Source of the DNA: Cyanobacteria bacterium FACHB-DQ100 | Lineage (GTDB): Bacteria; Cyanobacteriota; Cyanobacteriia; Leptolyngbyales; Leptolyngbyaceae | Reading direction: 5' to 3' | DNA: 64,000 bases | Assembly: GCA_014695195.1 (NCBI GenBank) | Contig: JACJNW010000028.1 | Location: 744,001 to 808,000, forward strand | Shown here: positions 9,942 to 19,697 of the stretch, one piece after another | How positions within the stretch are numbered: position 1 is the first letter of the stretch | Layout of the letters: every line of letters begins with the position of its first letter | Notes under the pieces: model-generated | The model's input: only the letters and a program-made list of their open reading frames with translations | What the model was told of the DNA's origin: nothing | The model's database searches: none | Translations under genes and position numbers: made by a program

Positions 9942-10509
9942 AAGAGGGATTCATTTCAGCAGATTCTATTGTCGCTCGATCTGGAGAAAGCGTGGGAGCG
10001 TTCTGGATGAATTCTACCGGCTGAACCTGTGGACGTTGGACGGTAAGCGGCTGAAAAGCTTGATCGCCGCGAGTAATGCCGATCGTGATCGCCAAAATCA
10101 AACAGCCGACAAATGTGATTCCAAGAATAAACAGCGCAAAGACTTCTCCGGGCGAAAGCGGGCGATCGGTGGCATCTAAATAAGCAGAAGAGTTCGGTTC
10201 TGGCTTGTCAGTTTTGTGCAGGCTGGGTAACGGGCGCACCGCGACTAGGCGAGAGTACCCGATCGACAGATCGTAAGCTGCGCGACGTTCAGGATTGCTT
10301 AGCGTCGCGTATGCTTCATTTAGGTACTGAAATTTTCTGAGTGCAATCGCTTGCGGTAGCTCAGTGGTATCAGGATGATAGAGCTTGCTCAATTCTCGAT
10401 ATGCCTGCCGAATCTCTCGCACCGAAGTCGAAGGATGCAACCCTAACAGCCCGTAGTAAGTTGACTCGATCGATGCTTTACCGCTTGAAACTGTTTTCTC
10501 CTGTGCCAC
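9922..10509 (-). CDS. J-domain (DnaJ-like) membrane protein
   Basis: A 195-residue co-chaperone-like protein. The J domain occupies about residues 17-82 with the HPD motif intact (ELSKLYHPDTTELP) and FQYLNEAYATLSNPERRAAY. A single membrane helix follows near residue 130 (VFALFILGITFVGCLILAIT), then a short polar tail. HPD stimulates Hsp70 ATPase activity, so it probably recruits a DnaK to a membrane. It is cotranscribed with the DUF3143 gene. Confidence 0.85.
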   Translation of the reverse strand: MAQEKTVSSGKASIESTYYGLLGLHPSTSVREIRQAYRELSKLYHPDTTELPQAIALRKFQYLNEAYATLSNPERRAAYDLSIGYSRLVAVRPLPSLHKTDKPEPNSSAYLDATDRPLSPGEVFALFILGITFVGCLILAITIGITRGDQAFQPLTVQRPQVQPVEFIQNAPTLSPDRATIESAEMNPSYDSTSR

Positions 10510-10698
10510 TGGCTTACCCTTTCGCTAAGCGTTAGCAACTATTATTGTCGCCAGAAGCGGAAGTCTGCAAGTCGCACTCGCGCCACGCTCTGGAGAATTC
10601 ATCGTCAAATCTTAACCAAACGCCAATCTGGAAATTACCTGTCCTTGGTATTAGAGCTTTAGAGTGAGAGACGGGATTTCAGCACGGGAGCAGAATTC

Positions 10699-11319
10699 AT
10701 GATCCAATCGTTCGCAGCACCGTTGATTGAGCTACCTGATTCGCGCCTTCTTCTCGAACAGCTTTATCGGGAGCGGACTCTACAGCCATTTCGCGGCGGT
10801 CAAGGAATTCCTTTACGTTCAAATGAGCTTTGGGTAGTATGTCGAGGCGTTGTTCTTCTTAACACGCTGCACCCGACGGGAGATGAGGCGTTACTGGGAA
10901 TGGCAACCCCTTCGATGCCGTTTGGCTTGCCGCTGACGTGGATTTCGCCGTATCAAGCGATCGCTTTGACCGATGTCGATTTGTTGCCCTTGACCGTTGC
11001 AGAAGTTGAGAAATCTCCGGCGCTGTGTCAAGGACTCTTTCGCCATCTCAGCCGCCGATTGCAGCAATCTGAAGCGTTTCTCGCGCTATCGGGTTGCCGT
11101 CGCGTTGAAGAGCGATTGAAACAGTTGTTGGTTTTACTCCAGCACGAAGTTGGACAACCTGCTCAGCGCGGGACAAGGCTTCAGGTGCGATTGACTCATC
11201 AGCAGCTAGCCAATGCGATCGGCACTACCCGCGTCACCGTCACGCGCCTGATTGGACAGCTTAAACAAGAAGGCTGGCTGACGATCGATGCAAAGCGACA
11301 CATTATTTTGCATCAGTAG
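10699..11319 (+). CDS. Crp/Fnr-family transcription regulator
   Basis: A 206-residue protein with an N-terminal cyclic-nucleotide-binding-like beta-barrel (roughly 15-115) and a C-terminal Crp-type winged helix with LTHQQLANAIGTTRVTVTRL as the recognition region. The effector-binding pocket is not recognisable as a cAMP site, so the ligand is unknown. It could be one of the short cyanobacterial Crp-like regulators related to NtcA, but NtcA signature residues were not confirmed. Divergent from the J-domain gene, with 189 bases between them. Confidence 0.85.
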   Translation: MIQSFAAPLIELPDSRLLLEQLYRERTLQPFRGGQGIPLRSNELWVVCRGVVLLNTLHPTGDEALLGMATPSMPFGLPLTWISPYQAIALTDVDLLPLTVAEVEKSPALCQGLFRHLSRRLQQSEAFLALSGCRRVEERLKQLLVLLQHEVGQPAQRGTRLQVRLTHQQLANAIGTTRVTVTRLIGQLKQEGWLTIDAKRHIILHQ

Positions 11320-12467
11320 CCTGTAATCACGCGGGCGACCTGTTGCGGCGGTTTTTTAGTTTGTGCAATCAAGGCAGATTCCATCACTGTGGCTTCGATC
11401 GGCACGACTCCGCGCTCCTCGCTGTTGAGCAGCCTTGCGGCTCGCTTAGACAAGTCGAGGACGCGATTATCAAAATAGGGGCCACGATCATTGATCCGCA
11501 CGATCACACTCTTGCCGTTGAGCCGATTTGTCACTTTGAGAAAGGTGCCGAGCGGCAGGGTGGGATGAGCGGCAGTGAGTTCGTTTTGATCGAAGATTTC
11601 GCCGTTTGCGGTTTGGCGACCGTGAAAATAAGGGCCATACCAGGATGCCATGCCGCCGATGCTGTAGTCGGTTTTTGCTAACTGGTACATCTCTATCTGC
11701 GCTTCTGCTAAAGGAATGCTGGTTTGTCCAAGCGCAACCCGGAGATTGTTCACCCACTCAATGGCTAGAAGTTCAGCAGGGCGACCGAGCCGAGAGGCAA
11801 CACGATCTCTGATGGTGAAAATGGTGCGATCACCCAGTTTTGCTGCAAACTGGTTGTTGTCGAGTACGGCTTTGAGCGTTGTAGCATCAAGGTTAGGAAT
11901 TTCGAGCAGTTGCGTGACCTGATCAGCTAGCATTTGCGCGGAGGCCCGATCTCGGACTGTGGCAATTTGACAACCCTTGACCCAAAGCTGAAAGCCACTG
12001 GATGCAGTTTTAGTAGTGGGACAGTGCCAAAATCCAAGCCTGGGGACGAGAGATTCTGAGTGATTTAGCGGAGTTCCGTCATCTGTCACCTCTACGATCG
12101 CGACCGATGAAGCTGTGTCTTTCGAGGGAGCAACTACTGGCAACTGTTCAAACAGAGATTGCATTGAATCAAGGAACTCGCTGAGATGATGGGAGTTCGA
12201 GCTTGAGGATAAGAGTAATTCTTCGACTGTGTTCAGCCAGCTTGATTGAGTATGATTGTGGGAGATTGATGCGGTGAGATCAAAGTTGAGAGAGTTCTGG
12301 GCTGCGATCGCGAGGTGTGGCGAGGACGATCGCGGCAGCGTGGATTGACACACGCGGCTATGACATAGAACATGGGTGAGATATTTGGGTGTGTCTAGAA
12401 GCTTGCTTCCCAAACTGGGAATGCCGCTAAACCACGACGCGACCCACATAAGTCCAAGTATCAACAT
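11313..12467 (-). CDS. RlpA-like septal ring protein with DPBB domain
   Basis: A 384-residue exported protein. It begins with a hydrophobic signal-like stretch (MLILGLMWVASWFSGI), continues with a long variable region, and ends in a double-psi beta-barrel domain (GMASWYGPYFHGRQTANGE, AAHPTLPLGTFLKVTN, VIVRINDRGPYFDNRVLDLS). RlpA proteins bind denuded glycan strands at the septum, and some are lytic transglycosylases; the conserved Asp in RINDRGPY is present. The end overlaps the stop of the Crp gene by seven bases (convergent). Confidence 0.87.
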   Translation of the reverse strand: MLILGLMWVASWFSGIPSLGSKLLDTPKYLTHVLCHSRVCQSTLPRSSSPHLAIAAQNSLNFDLTASISHNHTQSSWLNTVEELLLSSSSNSHHLSEFLDSMQSLFEQLPVVAPSKDTASSVAIVEVTDDGTPLNHSESLVPRLGFWHCPTTKTASSGFQLWVKGCQIATVRDRASAQMLADQVTQLLEIPNLDATTLKAVLDNNQFAAKLGDRTIFTIRDRVASRLGRPAELLAIEWVNNLRVALGQTSIPLAEAQIEMYQLAKTDYSIGGMASWYGPYFHGRQTANGEIFDQNELTAAHPTLPLGTFLKVTNRLNGKSVIVRINDRGPYFDNRVLDLSKRAARLLNSEERGVVPIEATVMESALIAQTKKPPQQVARVITGY

Positions 12468-12631
12468 TTTAGTTTGACTTCAAAATTGTAAACAGCAATA
12501 CTTTTTTGTCAGAACTTAGTATAAAGTTTTCCTGGTACAAAATGGGACTGTCCGGAGGAGATAGATCTTCTTCACATTAAAAAGTGATTTGTCTTTTAAT
12601 GTATCTTCTGGCACATACTGGAGGGGAATGA

Positions 12632-13540
12632 ATGTCGCTACCGTTCTACATTGTGGATGTATTTGCTGAGCGTAAGTTTGCTGGAAACCAGCTTGCCGTC
12701 TTTCGTCAAGCTGAGACGCTGACAACCGAGCAAATGCAGGCGATCGCAAAGGAAATGAACTATTCAGAAACGACGTTCATCCTGTCGGAGACACCCCAGA
12801 ACGAGGGCTATCCAGTCCGCATTTTTACTCCAAATCAGGAGCTTCCCTTCGCAGGACATCCCACCTTAGGAACAGCGTTCATTTTGCAACAAGCTGTCAT
12901 TCAAGAATCAGTATCTACTGTTAGCTTGAATCTGCAAGTTGGGCAAGTTCCCGTTACAGTAACGTATTCCGGTAGAGTGATTGACCTACTGTGGATGCGG
13001 CAAAATACACCAACATTTGGGAAACAGCTAGAAAGAGAGCAGATCGCATCTGTCTCGGGACTGAATCCGGAACAGATTGACGATCGTACTCCGATTGAGG
13101 AAGTGTCTACAGGTCTACCATTTATTATTGTACCGCTCAAGAATTTAGCTGCCTTGCAACAAGCAAAGGTGAATCGAGACGCACTGTTTAAGCTAATCGA
13201 AACGACTGAAGCAAAGGCAATTCTGATTTTTTGTCCTGAAACTCGGAGTGCAGCGAATCATTTAAGTGTGCGCGTGTTTGTTGAAGCGATCGCAGGAACA
13301 CCCGAAGATCCAGCCACCGGTAGCGCAAATGGATGTTTAGCAGCTTATCTGGTGCAGCATGATTATTTCGGTCAGAGGTCGAACGCGAAGCGCGGTGCAA
13401 GCATCGACATTCGAGTGGAGCAAGGCTACGAAATTGGGCGACCTTCATTGTTGCTGCTACAAGCGAAAAAGGAAAAGGAAGCTTTTGAAATTTCAGTAGG
13501 CGGCAAAGTTATCTTAGTTGCAAAAGGTGAGTTTGTTTAA
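12632..13540 (+). CDS. PhzF-family isomerase/epimerase
   Basis: A 302-residue protein of the PhzF/diaminopimelate-epimerase-fold family. Visible motifs are YIVDVFAERKFAGNQLAVF, the catalytic glutamate E46 in MNYSETTFIL, FTPNQELPFAGHPTLGTA and the second-domain EDPATGSANGCLAAYL. The substrate is unknown; most members are not phenazine enzymes, and no phenazine genes are nearby. An M28 peptidase starts 11 bases downstream, so the two may be cotranscribed. Confidence 0.9.
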   Translation: MSLPFYIVDVFAERKFAGNQLAVFRQAETLTTEQMQAIAKEMNYSETTFILSETPQNEGYPVRIFTPNQELPFAGHPTLGTAFILQQAVIQESVSTVSLNLQVGQVPVTVTYSGRVIDLLWMRQNTPTFGKQLEREQIASVSGLNPEQIDDRTPIEEVSTGLPFIIVPLKNLAALQQAKVNRDALFKLIETTEAKAILIFCPETRSAANHLSVRVFVEAIAGTPEDPATGSANGCLAAYLVQHDYFGQRSNAKRGASIDIRVEQGYEIGRPSLLLLQAKKEKEAFEISVGGKVILVAKGEFV

Positions 13541-13551
13541 TAGAGGTGTAG

Positions 13552-14397
13552 ATGCAAGAGACCACTGCAAGACTACGATCGCACCTCGAAGCGGTGGTGC
13601 GCGATCGCGATCCATTTTTTGCAACTCAGGGGCATTTCTATGTTCAGCAATACATCCGCGAACAGTTTGCACAATGGGGAGCGGTTGAATCTCATGCGTT
13701 TCAGGTTGGCAAGCGGACGCACTACAACTGGATTCTGAATCTACCAGGGCGTGAGAATACAAAGCCTCCAATTTTGATCGGCGCACATTATGATGCTGTA
13801 CCAAATTCTCCAGGTGCAGATGATAACGCAACTGGGGTAGCTGTGCTGTTAGAGATGGCAAAGGCATTTTATGAACAATCAGCACGGTATCCGATTCGAT
13901 TAGTTGCCTTTGATTTAGAAGAGATTTTTACACAGTCGGATACCTTCGGGAACACACAGTATGCGATTTCATTAAACGGTGAGCCGTTGCGATTGATGAT
14001 TGCTTTAGAAATGTTGGGATACTGTAATCATGATCGCAATTCACAACGCTATCCCGCAGGATTAGAGCGATTTTATCCAGATCAGGGAAACTTTATCGCG
14101 TTGATTGGCAACATTCCAACAATTCCAGATTTGATTCGATTGAGTCGAGGAATTCGTCGATCGGACGTTGGTTGTGAATGGTTGCCTGCTGGAATGCGGG
14201 GAAAGATTGTTCCGGATACTCGTAGAGGCGATCATGCTGCGTTTTGGGATCGAGGCTATCGCGCATTAATGGTTACAGATACGGCAAACTTGAGAAATCC
14301 GCACTATCACAAACCGAGTGATCGCATTGAAACAATTGATTTCGACTTTCTTACACGAGTTTGCGAAGGATTGATTCATGCAATTCGATCATTGTAG
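13552..14397 (+). CDS. M28-family zinc aminopeptidase-like protein
   Basis: A 281-residue metallopeptidase of the M28 family. Zinc ligands can be read as H79 and D90/D91 in GAHYDAVPNSPGADDNATG, the acidic pair in VAFDLEEIF, and a C-terminal His in RNPHYHKPSD. It has no signal peptide, so it is probably cytosolic. It follows the PhzF gene closely. The substrate is probably small peptides or an amide-linked compound, and glutaminyl-cyclase-like activity cannot be excluded. Confidence 0.85.
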   Translation: MQETTARLRSHLEAVVRDRDPFFATQGHFYVQQYIREQFAQWGAVESHAFQVGKRTHYNWILNLPGRENTKPPILIGAHYDAVPNSPGADDNATGVAVLLEMAKAFYEQSARYPIRLVAFDLEEIFTQSDTFGNTQYAISLNGEPLRLMIALEMLGYCNHDRNSQRYPAGLERFYPDQGNFIALIGNIPTIPDLIRLSRGIRRSDVGCEWLPAGMRGKIVPDTRRGDHAAFWDRGYRALMVTDTANLRNPHYHKPSDRIETIDFDFLTRVCEGLIHAIRSL

Positions 14398-14483
14398 AAC
14401 TCTAAATTGTTTCTAAAACTATCTTTGTCTTTAGCTATTTTCCCTATGATTAAAGGCTAATTGCCACCTACAAGGAAACACGC

Positions 14484-15485
14484 ATGATTCACGCTTACGC
14501 AGCTAAAACAGCAGGCGGAACACTGGAACCCTTTGAATACGATCCAGGAGCGCTGAAAGATCAAGAAGTCGAAATCAATGTTGAATACTGCGGGATCTGC
14601 CACAGCGATTTGAGTATGCTCAAAAATGAATGGGGAATGAGTCAGTATCCGGCGGTTGCAGGGCATGAAGTGGTAGGAACGATCGCGGCAGTGGGCGATC
14701 AAGTAACAACACTCAAGATCGGTCAACGGGTGGGGCTGGGTTGGTTTTCACATTCATGTTTGCATTGCTCATCTTGCATGTCAGGTGATCAGAATTTGTG
14801 TGCGACCGCAGAACAAACGATCGTCGGTCGGTACGGCGGATTTGCGGACAAAGTGCGGGCGTTTGAAGAATGGGTGACTCCGCTACCCGAAGGACTCGAT
14901 CCAGCCAAGGCAGGCCCGATGTTCTGTGGGGGAATTACGGTGTTTAATCCGATCGTGCAGTTTGATGTGCAGCCGACCGATAAGGTCGGGGTGATTGGTA
15001 TTGGTGGGCTTGGACACATGGCGCTTCGATTTCTCAAAGCTTGGGGCTGTGAGGCGACGGCTTTCTCAACGAATCCTGATAAAGCGGCTGAAGCTCAAAA
15101 GATGGGTGCGGCTCATTTTGTGAACTCTCGCGATCCAGAAGCACTCAAAGCATTGGCGGAGTCGTTTGATTTTATTCTCTCAACTGTGAATGCAGATTTA
15201 GATTGGGGAGCTTATATCAATGCGCTGCGTCCCAAAGGGCGATTGCATTTTGTTGGAGTCGTTCCAGGTGCAATTCAGTTAGGCGCTTTTCCTTTGATTG
15301 CTGGACAGAAGTCTGTATCAGGGAGTCCGCTCGGTAGTCCAGCAACTGTAGCAAAGATGCTGGAGTTTGCGGTGCGGCATGAAATTGAACCTGTGACAGA
15401 AACCTTTGCCTTTGATCAAATCAATGAAGCATTAGCGCATTTAGAAACTGGAAAAGCGCGGTATCGCATTGTGCTGAAACGGTGA
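14484..15485 (+). CDS. Zinc-dependent NAD(P)H alcohol dehydrogenase
   Basis: A 333-residue medium-chain dehydrogenase/reductase of the CAD/YahK-like group. The catalytic zinc site is CGICHSDL with GHEVVG, the structural zinc site is the cysteine cluster CLHCSSCMSGDQNLC, and the Rossmann motif is GIGGLGHMAL. It probably reduces aldehydes with NADPH; the exact substrate is not readable. It has its own start with 86 bases upstream. Confidence 0.9.
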   Translation: MIHAYAAKTAGGTLEPFEYDPGALKDQEVEINVEYCGICHSDLSMLKNEWGMSQYPAVAGHEVVGTIAAVGDQVTTLKIGQRVGLGWFSHSCLHCSSCMSGDQNLCATAEQTIVGRYGGFADKVRAFEEWVTPLPEGLDPAKAGPMFCGGITVFNPIVQFDVQPTDKVGVIGIGGLGHMALRFLKAWGCEATAFSTNPDKAAEAQKMGAAHFVNSRDPEALKALAESFDFILSTVNADLDWGAYINALRPKGRLHFVGVVPGAIQLGAFPLIAGQKSVSGSPLGSPATVAKMLEFAVRHEIEPVTETFAFDQINEALAHLETGKARYRIVLKR

Positions 15486-15637
15486 CGGGTGTAGTTTAAG
15501 CGATATTTCTTTCTTTGATGAGTTCTAAACGCCTCTTAAGCCGTAGCAATATTGGTTTAGGAGGCATCAGTATTGACGATCCTATAATCTTCAAAATTGG
15601 GCAATCTTAATAGAGTTTGTGACAGTATTCAGAACCT

Positions 15638-16339
15638 GTGCCCAAAGCAAATCGTCAAGCAGGACAGAATGTGCGTGAGCTAGCAGCAAAGAGACGAGTA
15701 AAAGCTATCACTTCTTTTGCTGAAGCAGGATTTTGTATTTTCTTACCTTTCTTTTTAGTTAGAATCACTAACAATTTCTTAAAGCAAATTCCTTCTATCA
15801 ATGTTTCCCAAGCTCAAAGTTCGCTAAATTTCGCATTTATCTTTCATGTACTTTTTGCGATCGCTGCCTTAGGTTTCGCTGCTAATGGAATGTTTTGGTG
15901 GAAGCGTGCTAATCATGCTGATCAAGGTGCGAAGGGTGAGGAGGAAATTGCTCAGGAACTTTCTCAGTTAAAGCAGGAGGGCTGGGAAATTGAGTATGGT
16001 ATGCGCTTAGGAAATAGATTAGGAGATGCTGATATTGTTTGTATCTCTCCTCAAAACAAAGCGTATGTGATTGATGTAAAGTCTCATCGAGGAGAAGTCA
16101 CAACAGATGGAAAACAATTACTTCGATGTATAGGAAACAGAACCTATCCTTTTGAGAAGGACTTTTTCCAGCAGGCTATGAAGCAGGCTTTACAAGTAAA
16201 AAAACAAGAAAGCTTACAGTTTGTAACGCCGATCGTAGCTTTTTCTGATGCTAAAGTTTTAGTTCCAAATGGCAAGTTACAGAAAGTTTATGTTATCGAG
16301 AAAAGCAGATTAACAGCATTTCTGCGCTCACTTGGTTAA
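15638..16339 (+). CDS. NERD-domain membrane protein
   Basis: A 233-residue protein read from a GTG start. Two hydrophobic segments (AGFCIFLPFFLVRITNNF and FIFHVLFAIAALGFAANG) precede a nuclease-related domain beginning GAKGEEEIAQELSQL, with the putative PD-(D/E)xK core LGDADIVCISPQNKAYVIDVK. NERD domains are thought to be nucleases, but activity is unproven. It stands alone between the dehydrogenase and GH31 genes. The A+T content looks higher than in its neighbours. Confidence 0.8.
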   Translation: MPKANRQAGQNVRELAAKRRVKAITSFAEAGFCIFLPFFLVRITNNFLKQIPSINVSQAQSSLNFAFIFHVLFAIAALGFAANGMFWWKRANHADQGAKGEEEIAQELSQLKQEGWEIEYGMRLGNRLGDADIVCISPQNKAYVIDVKSHRGEVTTDGKQLLRCIGNRTYPFEKDFFQQAMKQALQVKKQESLQFVTPIVAFSDAKVLVPNGKLQKVYVIEKSRLTAFLRSLG

Positions 16340-16400
16340 CAGGTAGTCTATCGCTACTGAACTCTATCCAAGCTAGTTTGCCATCGCTGCTTCATGCGAC

Positions 16401-18722
16401 TTAGACATCAAATACTAATTGCTTTGCAGTACCGTCATCTTCGATTGATTGTTCACCAATCCCAATCATCTCAATGAGAAGTGTTCGATCGCTCGGTTGC
16501 CACTGTCCCTGTCGTGCTTCAATCTCAACAGTTAAATTGTTGACTCGATAAGTTGTGGTAGCAAACTGACCCGATTCATAGTCAAACGATCGACCATCAT
16601 CCTCATACAGCGTAAATTCACCTTCACCTGGATAAACTCGCAATCGAAGCTGGTCGATCGGATGTTCATCGACATATTGCATCACAGGCTGCATTGGAAT
16701 AATTGCGCCCGCTTTGACATACATTGGCATTCGTTCTAGTGGAGCATGAGCCAAGATATGTTGATTACCACTGAACTTTTCACCTGTCCACCAATCAAAC
16801 CAGGTTCCCTCTGGTAGATAAACGGCGCGATATTCCACACCAGGACGATAGACGGGAGCTGCCATCAAATGTGTACCGAGCAGCACTTGATCATGAAGGT
16901 GATAAGTCTTTGAATCATTTGGATACTCATACAGCAAGGGTCGGAGGATCGGCGCACCTGTTTGTGAAGCTTGCCAGAATAAAGTATAGGAATAAGGCAG
17001 CAATTGATAACGTAATTCAATGTATTCGCGGCAGATGGCTTCGACGCGATCGCCAAACACCCAGGGTTCATGTTGCGCTGTGGTGAGTGCCGAATGTGCC
17101 CGCATCAAAGGATAAAGCATTCCCACCTGCATCCAACGCGCAAATAGTTCTGCGGTTGCATTTCCGGCAAATCCACCAATATCAGCACCCACAAAAGGAA
17201 CCCCGGATAATCCCATGTTCGATAACATTGGTAAGGATATTTCGAGATGTTCCCAAAGCGATTGATTGTCACCCATCCAAACCGAAGACCAGCGCTGAAT
17301 TCCGGCAAATCCTGAGCGCGTTAAAACAAACGATCGTTCACTTGGTCGGAGCCGTTTTAAGCCTTCTGCCGAAGCACGCGCCATATTGTAGCCATACAGA
17401 TTGTGTGTTTCTGCGTGGGTTCCCTGTTCTTCAGGATTGCCTTGGGGTGCATCCATTGGGAAAAAGATATATTTGCCTTCATCTCCGAAGGGTCGATCGG
17501 CAATGCAAGGTTCGTTCATGTCATTCCAAATGCCTTCAACTCCAACATCAGTTAAGGTTCGCTGCCAGTCGCCCCACCAGTGACGCACTTCGGAGCGCAA
17601 GAAATCAGGAAACACAGACTTATCAGGCCACACATAGCCCGCGACTAACTTACCGTCTGCACTTCTCACAAAACAATCTTTCTCTAAGCCTTCGTGATAG
17701 ACCGGATAGTTTCCATCCGGTTCATATTTCACACCCGGATCAACGATCGTCACCGTCTTAAAGCCATTTTGCTTCAGTTCAGCAATTAGCTTTGCTGGAT
17801 CAGGAAAGCGCTTTGGACTCCAGGTAAACACCCGATACCCGTGCATGTAGTCGATGTCGAGATGGATCACATCGCAGGGAATTTTGCGCGATCGAAACTC
17901 CTGGGCTAGTTCCTGCACGACATCTTCAGATTCATAGCTCCAGCGACATTGATGATAGCCGATCGACCATTTCGGCGGGAGCGGCATTCGTCCGGTGAGT
18001 TCTGTGTAGGTTTCAAGAATCTGAGCCGGAGTGGTGCCATGAATGATGTAGTAGTCTAATTCTGGACTCTGAGCTTGCATCTGCCAGGTGCCTGGTTCAG
18101 TGACACCTAAATCGAACTGACTGAGATGTGGGATGTTGAGAAAGATTCCGTAAGTTAGCTGAGGTCTGAGTGCAATAAAAAACGGGATCGCTTGATACAT
18201 CTCATCATCAATCGACGAATAATCCAGCGCATCGACTGTCCAATTGGTTTTGATCTGCGATCGTTTGTCTAATAGTCCTGCCCGTTCCCCAAAGCCGTAG
18301 AAATGTTCGTCAGCTTCGATCGTTTTCCAGCAAGCAACTTGTCCCATCCGCCAAGCAATGTTTGTATCTTGTGCAAACGGTTTGCCTTCTAGATCAAAAC
18401 AGCGAATGCGACAGGGAGAACGTTCAATCACGACCCGCATTTGAGCAGTTCGGATTGTGATTGTTTCTTTATCTTCGATCTCAAAGTGGACTGTTTCCCA
18501 CTCTTCATCCGGTCGATTGACAGCCCACGATCGACGCGGCAGAAATTTGCCCGTTGGGGCAAGTTGCACTCGAATTAAATTCGTCGCCAAAATACTAAGT
18601 TTTAAGCAAGCCTCGCCGCAGGTGAGCAAAATTGAGCGCTCGGCAATGTCAACGCGATCGACATTACCTAACGAAATCCAGGGCTGACGAGTGGTAGGAA
18701 GCTTTCCAAAAACTTGAGGCAT
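16401..18722 (-). CDS. Glycoside hydrolase family 31 alpha-glucosidase
   Basis: A 773-residue enzyme of GH31 that would hydrolyse terminal alpha-glucosidic bonds in maltose-like or related sugars. The catalytic nucleophile is D401 in GIWNDMNEP and the acid/base is D514 in FVGADIGGF. Other family marks are IDYMHGYRVFTW, the substrate-site RSGFAGIQRWSSVWMGDN and the C-terminal beta-sandwich (LRVYPGEGEFTLYEDDGRS). No signal peptide is seen, so it probably acts on intracellular sugars. An SDR gene lies just upstream on the same strand. Confidence 0.93.
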   Translation of the reverse strand: MPQVFGKLPTTRQPWISLGNVDRVDIAERSILLTCGEACLKLSILATNLIRVQLAPTGKFLPRRSWAVNRPDEEWETVHFEIEDKETITIRTAQMRVVIERSPCRIRCFDLEGKPFAQDTNIAWRMGQVACWKTIEADEHFYGFGERAGLLDKRSQIKTNWTVDALDYSSIDDEMYQAIPFFIALRPQLTYGIFLNIPHLSQFDLGVTEPGTWQMQAQSPELDYYIIHGTTPAQILETYTELTGRMPLPPKWSIGYHQCRWSYESEDVVQELAQEFRSRKIPCDVIHLDIDYMHGYRVFTWSPKRFPDPAKLIAELKQNGFKTVTIVDPGVKYEPDGNYPVYHEGLEKDCFVRSADGKLVAGYVWPDKSVFPDFLRSEVRHWWGDWQRTLTDVGVEGIWNDMNEPCIADRPFGDEGKYIFFPMDAPQGNPEEQGTHAETHNLYGYNMARASAEGLKRLRPSERSFVLTRSGFAGIQRWSSVWMGDNQSLWEHLEISLPMLSNMGLSGVPFVGADIGGFAGNATAELFARWMQVGMLYPLMRAHSALTTAQHEPWVFGDRVEAICREYIELRYQLLPYSYTLFWQASQTGAPILRPLLYEYPNDSKTYHLHDQVLLGTHLMAAPVYRPGVEYRAVYLPEGTWFDWWTGEKFSGNQHILAHAPLERMPMYVKAGAIIPMQPVMQYVDEHPIDQLRLRVYPGEGEFTLYEDDGRSFDYESGQFATTTYRVNNLTVEIEARQGQWQPSDRTLLIEMIGIGEQSIEDDGTAKQLVFDV

Positions 18723-18743
18723 GATCTTGACCAGATAAACAAT

Positions 18744-18785
18744 TTAGCCAACTAACATTAGCTAACTAACATTAGCCAACTAACA
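18744..18785. repeat. Triple 14-bp tandem repeat at the SDR 3' end
   Basis: Three head-to-tail copies of TTAGCCAACTAACA (the middle copy has one C-to-T change) run across the stop codon of the SDR gene and into the gap before GH31. The outermost copy contains the SDR stop and its last codons. It looks like slipped-strand duplication. Confidence 0.85.
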
Positions 18786-19554
18786 AAGATTCTGCACCAT
18801 CGATCCAAACTTCTGTACCTGTGATGTGACTCGCGGCATCCGAAGCAAGAAAGAGCACCAATTCAGCCACTTGCTCGGCTCTTCCAGGTAAGCCACCATT
18901 TAAGGGCACAGTGCCATGCGGATATTCCACAGGCTCTTTGATTGTTTCGATGTGTTTTGGATGTGCAGTGTTGAAAATATTGGTTCCGATCGCACCTGGA
19001 CAGATTGCATTCACCCGGATCTTATTTTTTGCGAGTTCCAGTGCAATCATCTTCATAAAGGTGACTTGGGCAGCTTTGGTACAAGCATACGCTGTTGCAC
19101 CTGTGTTACTAAAGGTTCGAGTTCCATTCACGGAGGCGGTTACAATCACTGCCCCACCCTGTTTTTTTAAATATGAAACAGCATATTTGACCGTATAAAA
19201 TGTTCCGTTCAAATTTGTATTGACAGTTTCATTCCATTCTTCAGGAGTAATCTCTTCAAGCGGTGCCCAAACGCCATTAATTCCAGCGTTAGCGAAAACA
19301 ATATCAATCCGCCCAAATTTTTGAGCGATTTCATTCATCGCACATTCTACTTGATCCGGTTGAGAAACATCAGCCACCACTGCGATCGCACTGCCGCCCC
19401 GATGCTGAATTTTTTCAACCGTTTCCCCGATCGCGCTTGCAGACCAATCGATTCCAGCGATGATGGCACCGTGTTCAGCCAGCAATAGTGCTGACTCTCG
19501 TCCGATTCCTGATCCTGCGCCTGTAATGACTGCAACCTTACCTGTTAATGGCAT
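18772..19554 (-). CDS. Short-chain dehydrogenase/reductase
   Basis: A 260-residue classical SDR. The cofactor motif is TGAGSGIGRESA at the N-terminus, followed by FANAGINGVWAP and the active-site YACTKAAQ (Tyr and Lys four apart) preceded by a Ser-containing strand (VIVTASVNG). The C-terminus ends TGTEVWIDGAESLL, as in glucose/3-oxoacyl-type SDRs. It lies upstream of the GH31 gene on the same strand, so a role in sugar metabolism is possible but inferred. Its last bases form part of a tandem repeat. Confidence 0.9.
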   Translation of the reverse strand: MPLTGKVAVITGAGSGIGRESALLLAEHGAIIAGIDWSASAIGETVEKIQHRGGSAIAVVADVSQPDQVECAMNEIAQKFGRIDIVFANAGINGVWAPLEEITPEEWNETVNTNLNGTFYTVKYAVSYLKKQGGAVIVTASVNGTRTFSNTGATAYACTKAAQVTFMKMIALELAKNKIRVNAICPGAIGTNIFNTAHPKHIETIKEPVEYPHGTVPLNGGLPGRAEQVAELVLFLASDAASHITGTEVWIDGAESLLVG

Positions 19555-19697
19555 AGTTTCCTCATCGAGAAGTCGTCCGCTTCTACCTTCGTTTTTATTG
19601 GCTTAAGGTTCCTCTGTCTTTAGCAGGGTTCAGAAGCATCAGGATTTAAGTTTCGCTGTACTCAAAGCGGTAGAATACAGGTTGCGTTTTTCTCCGA

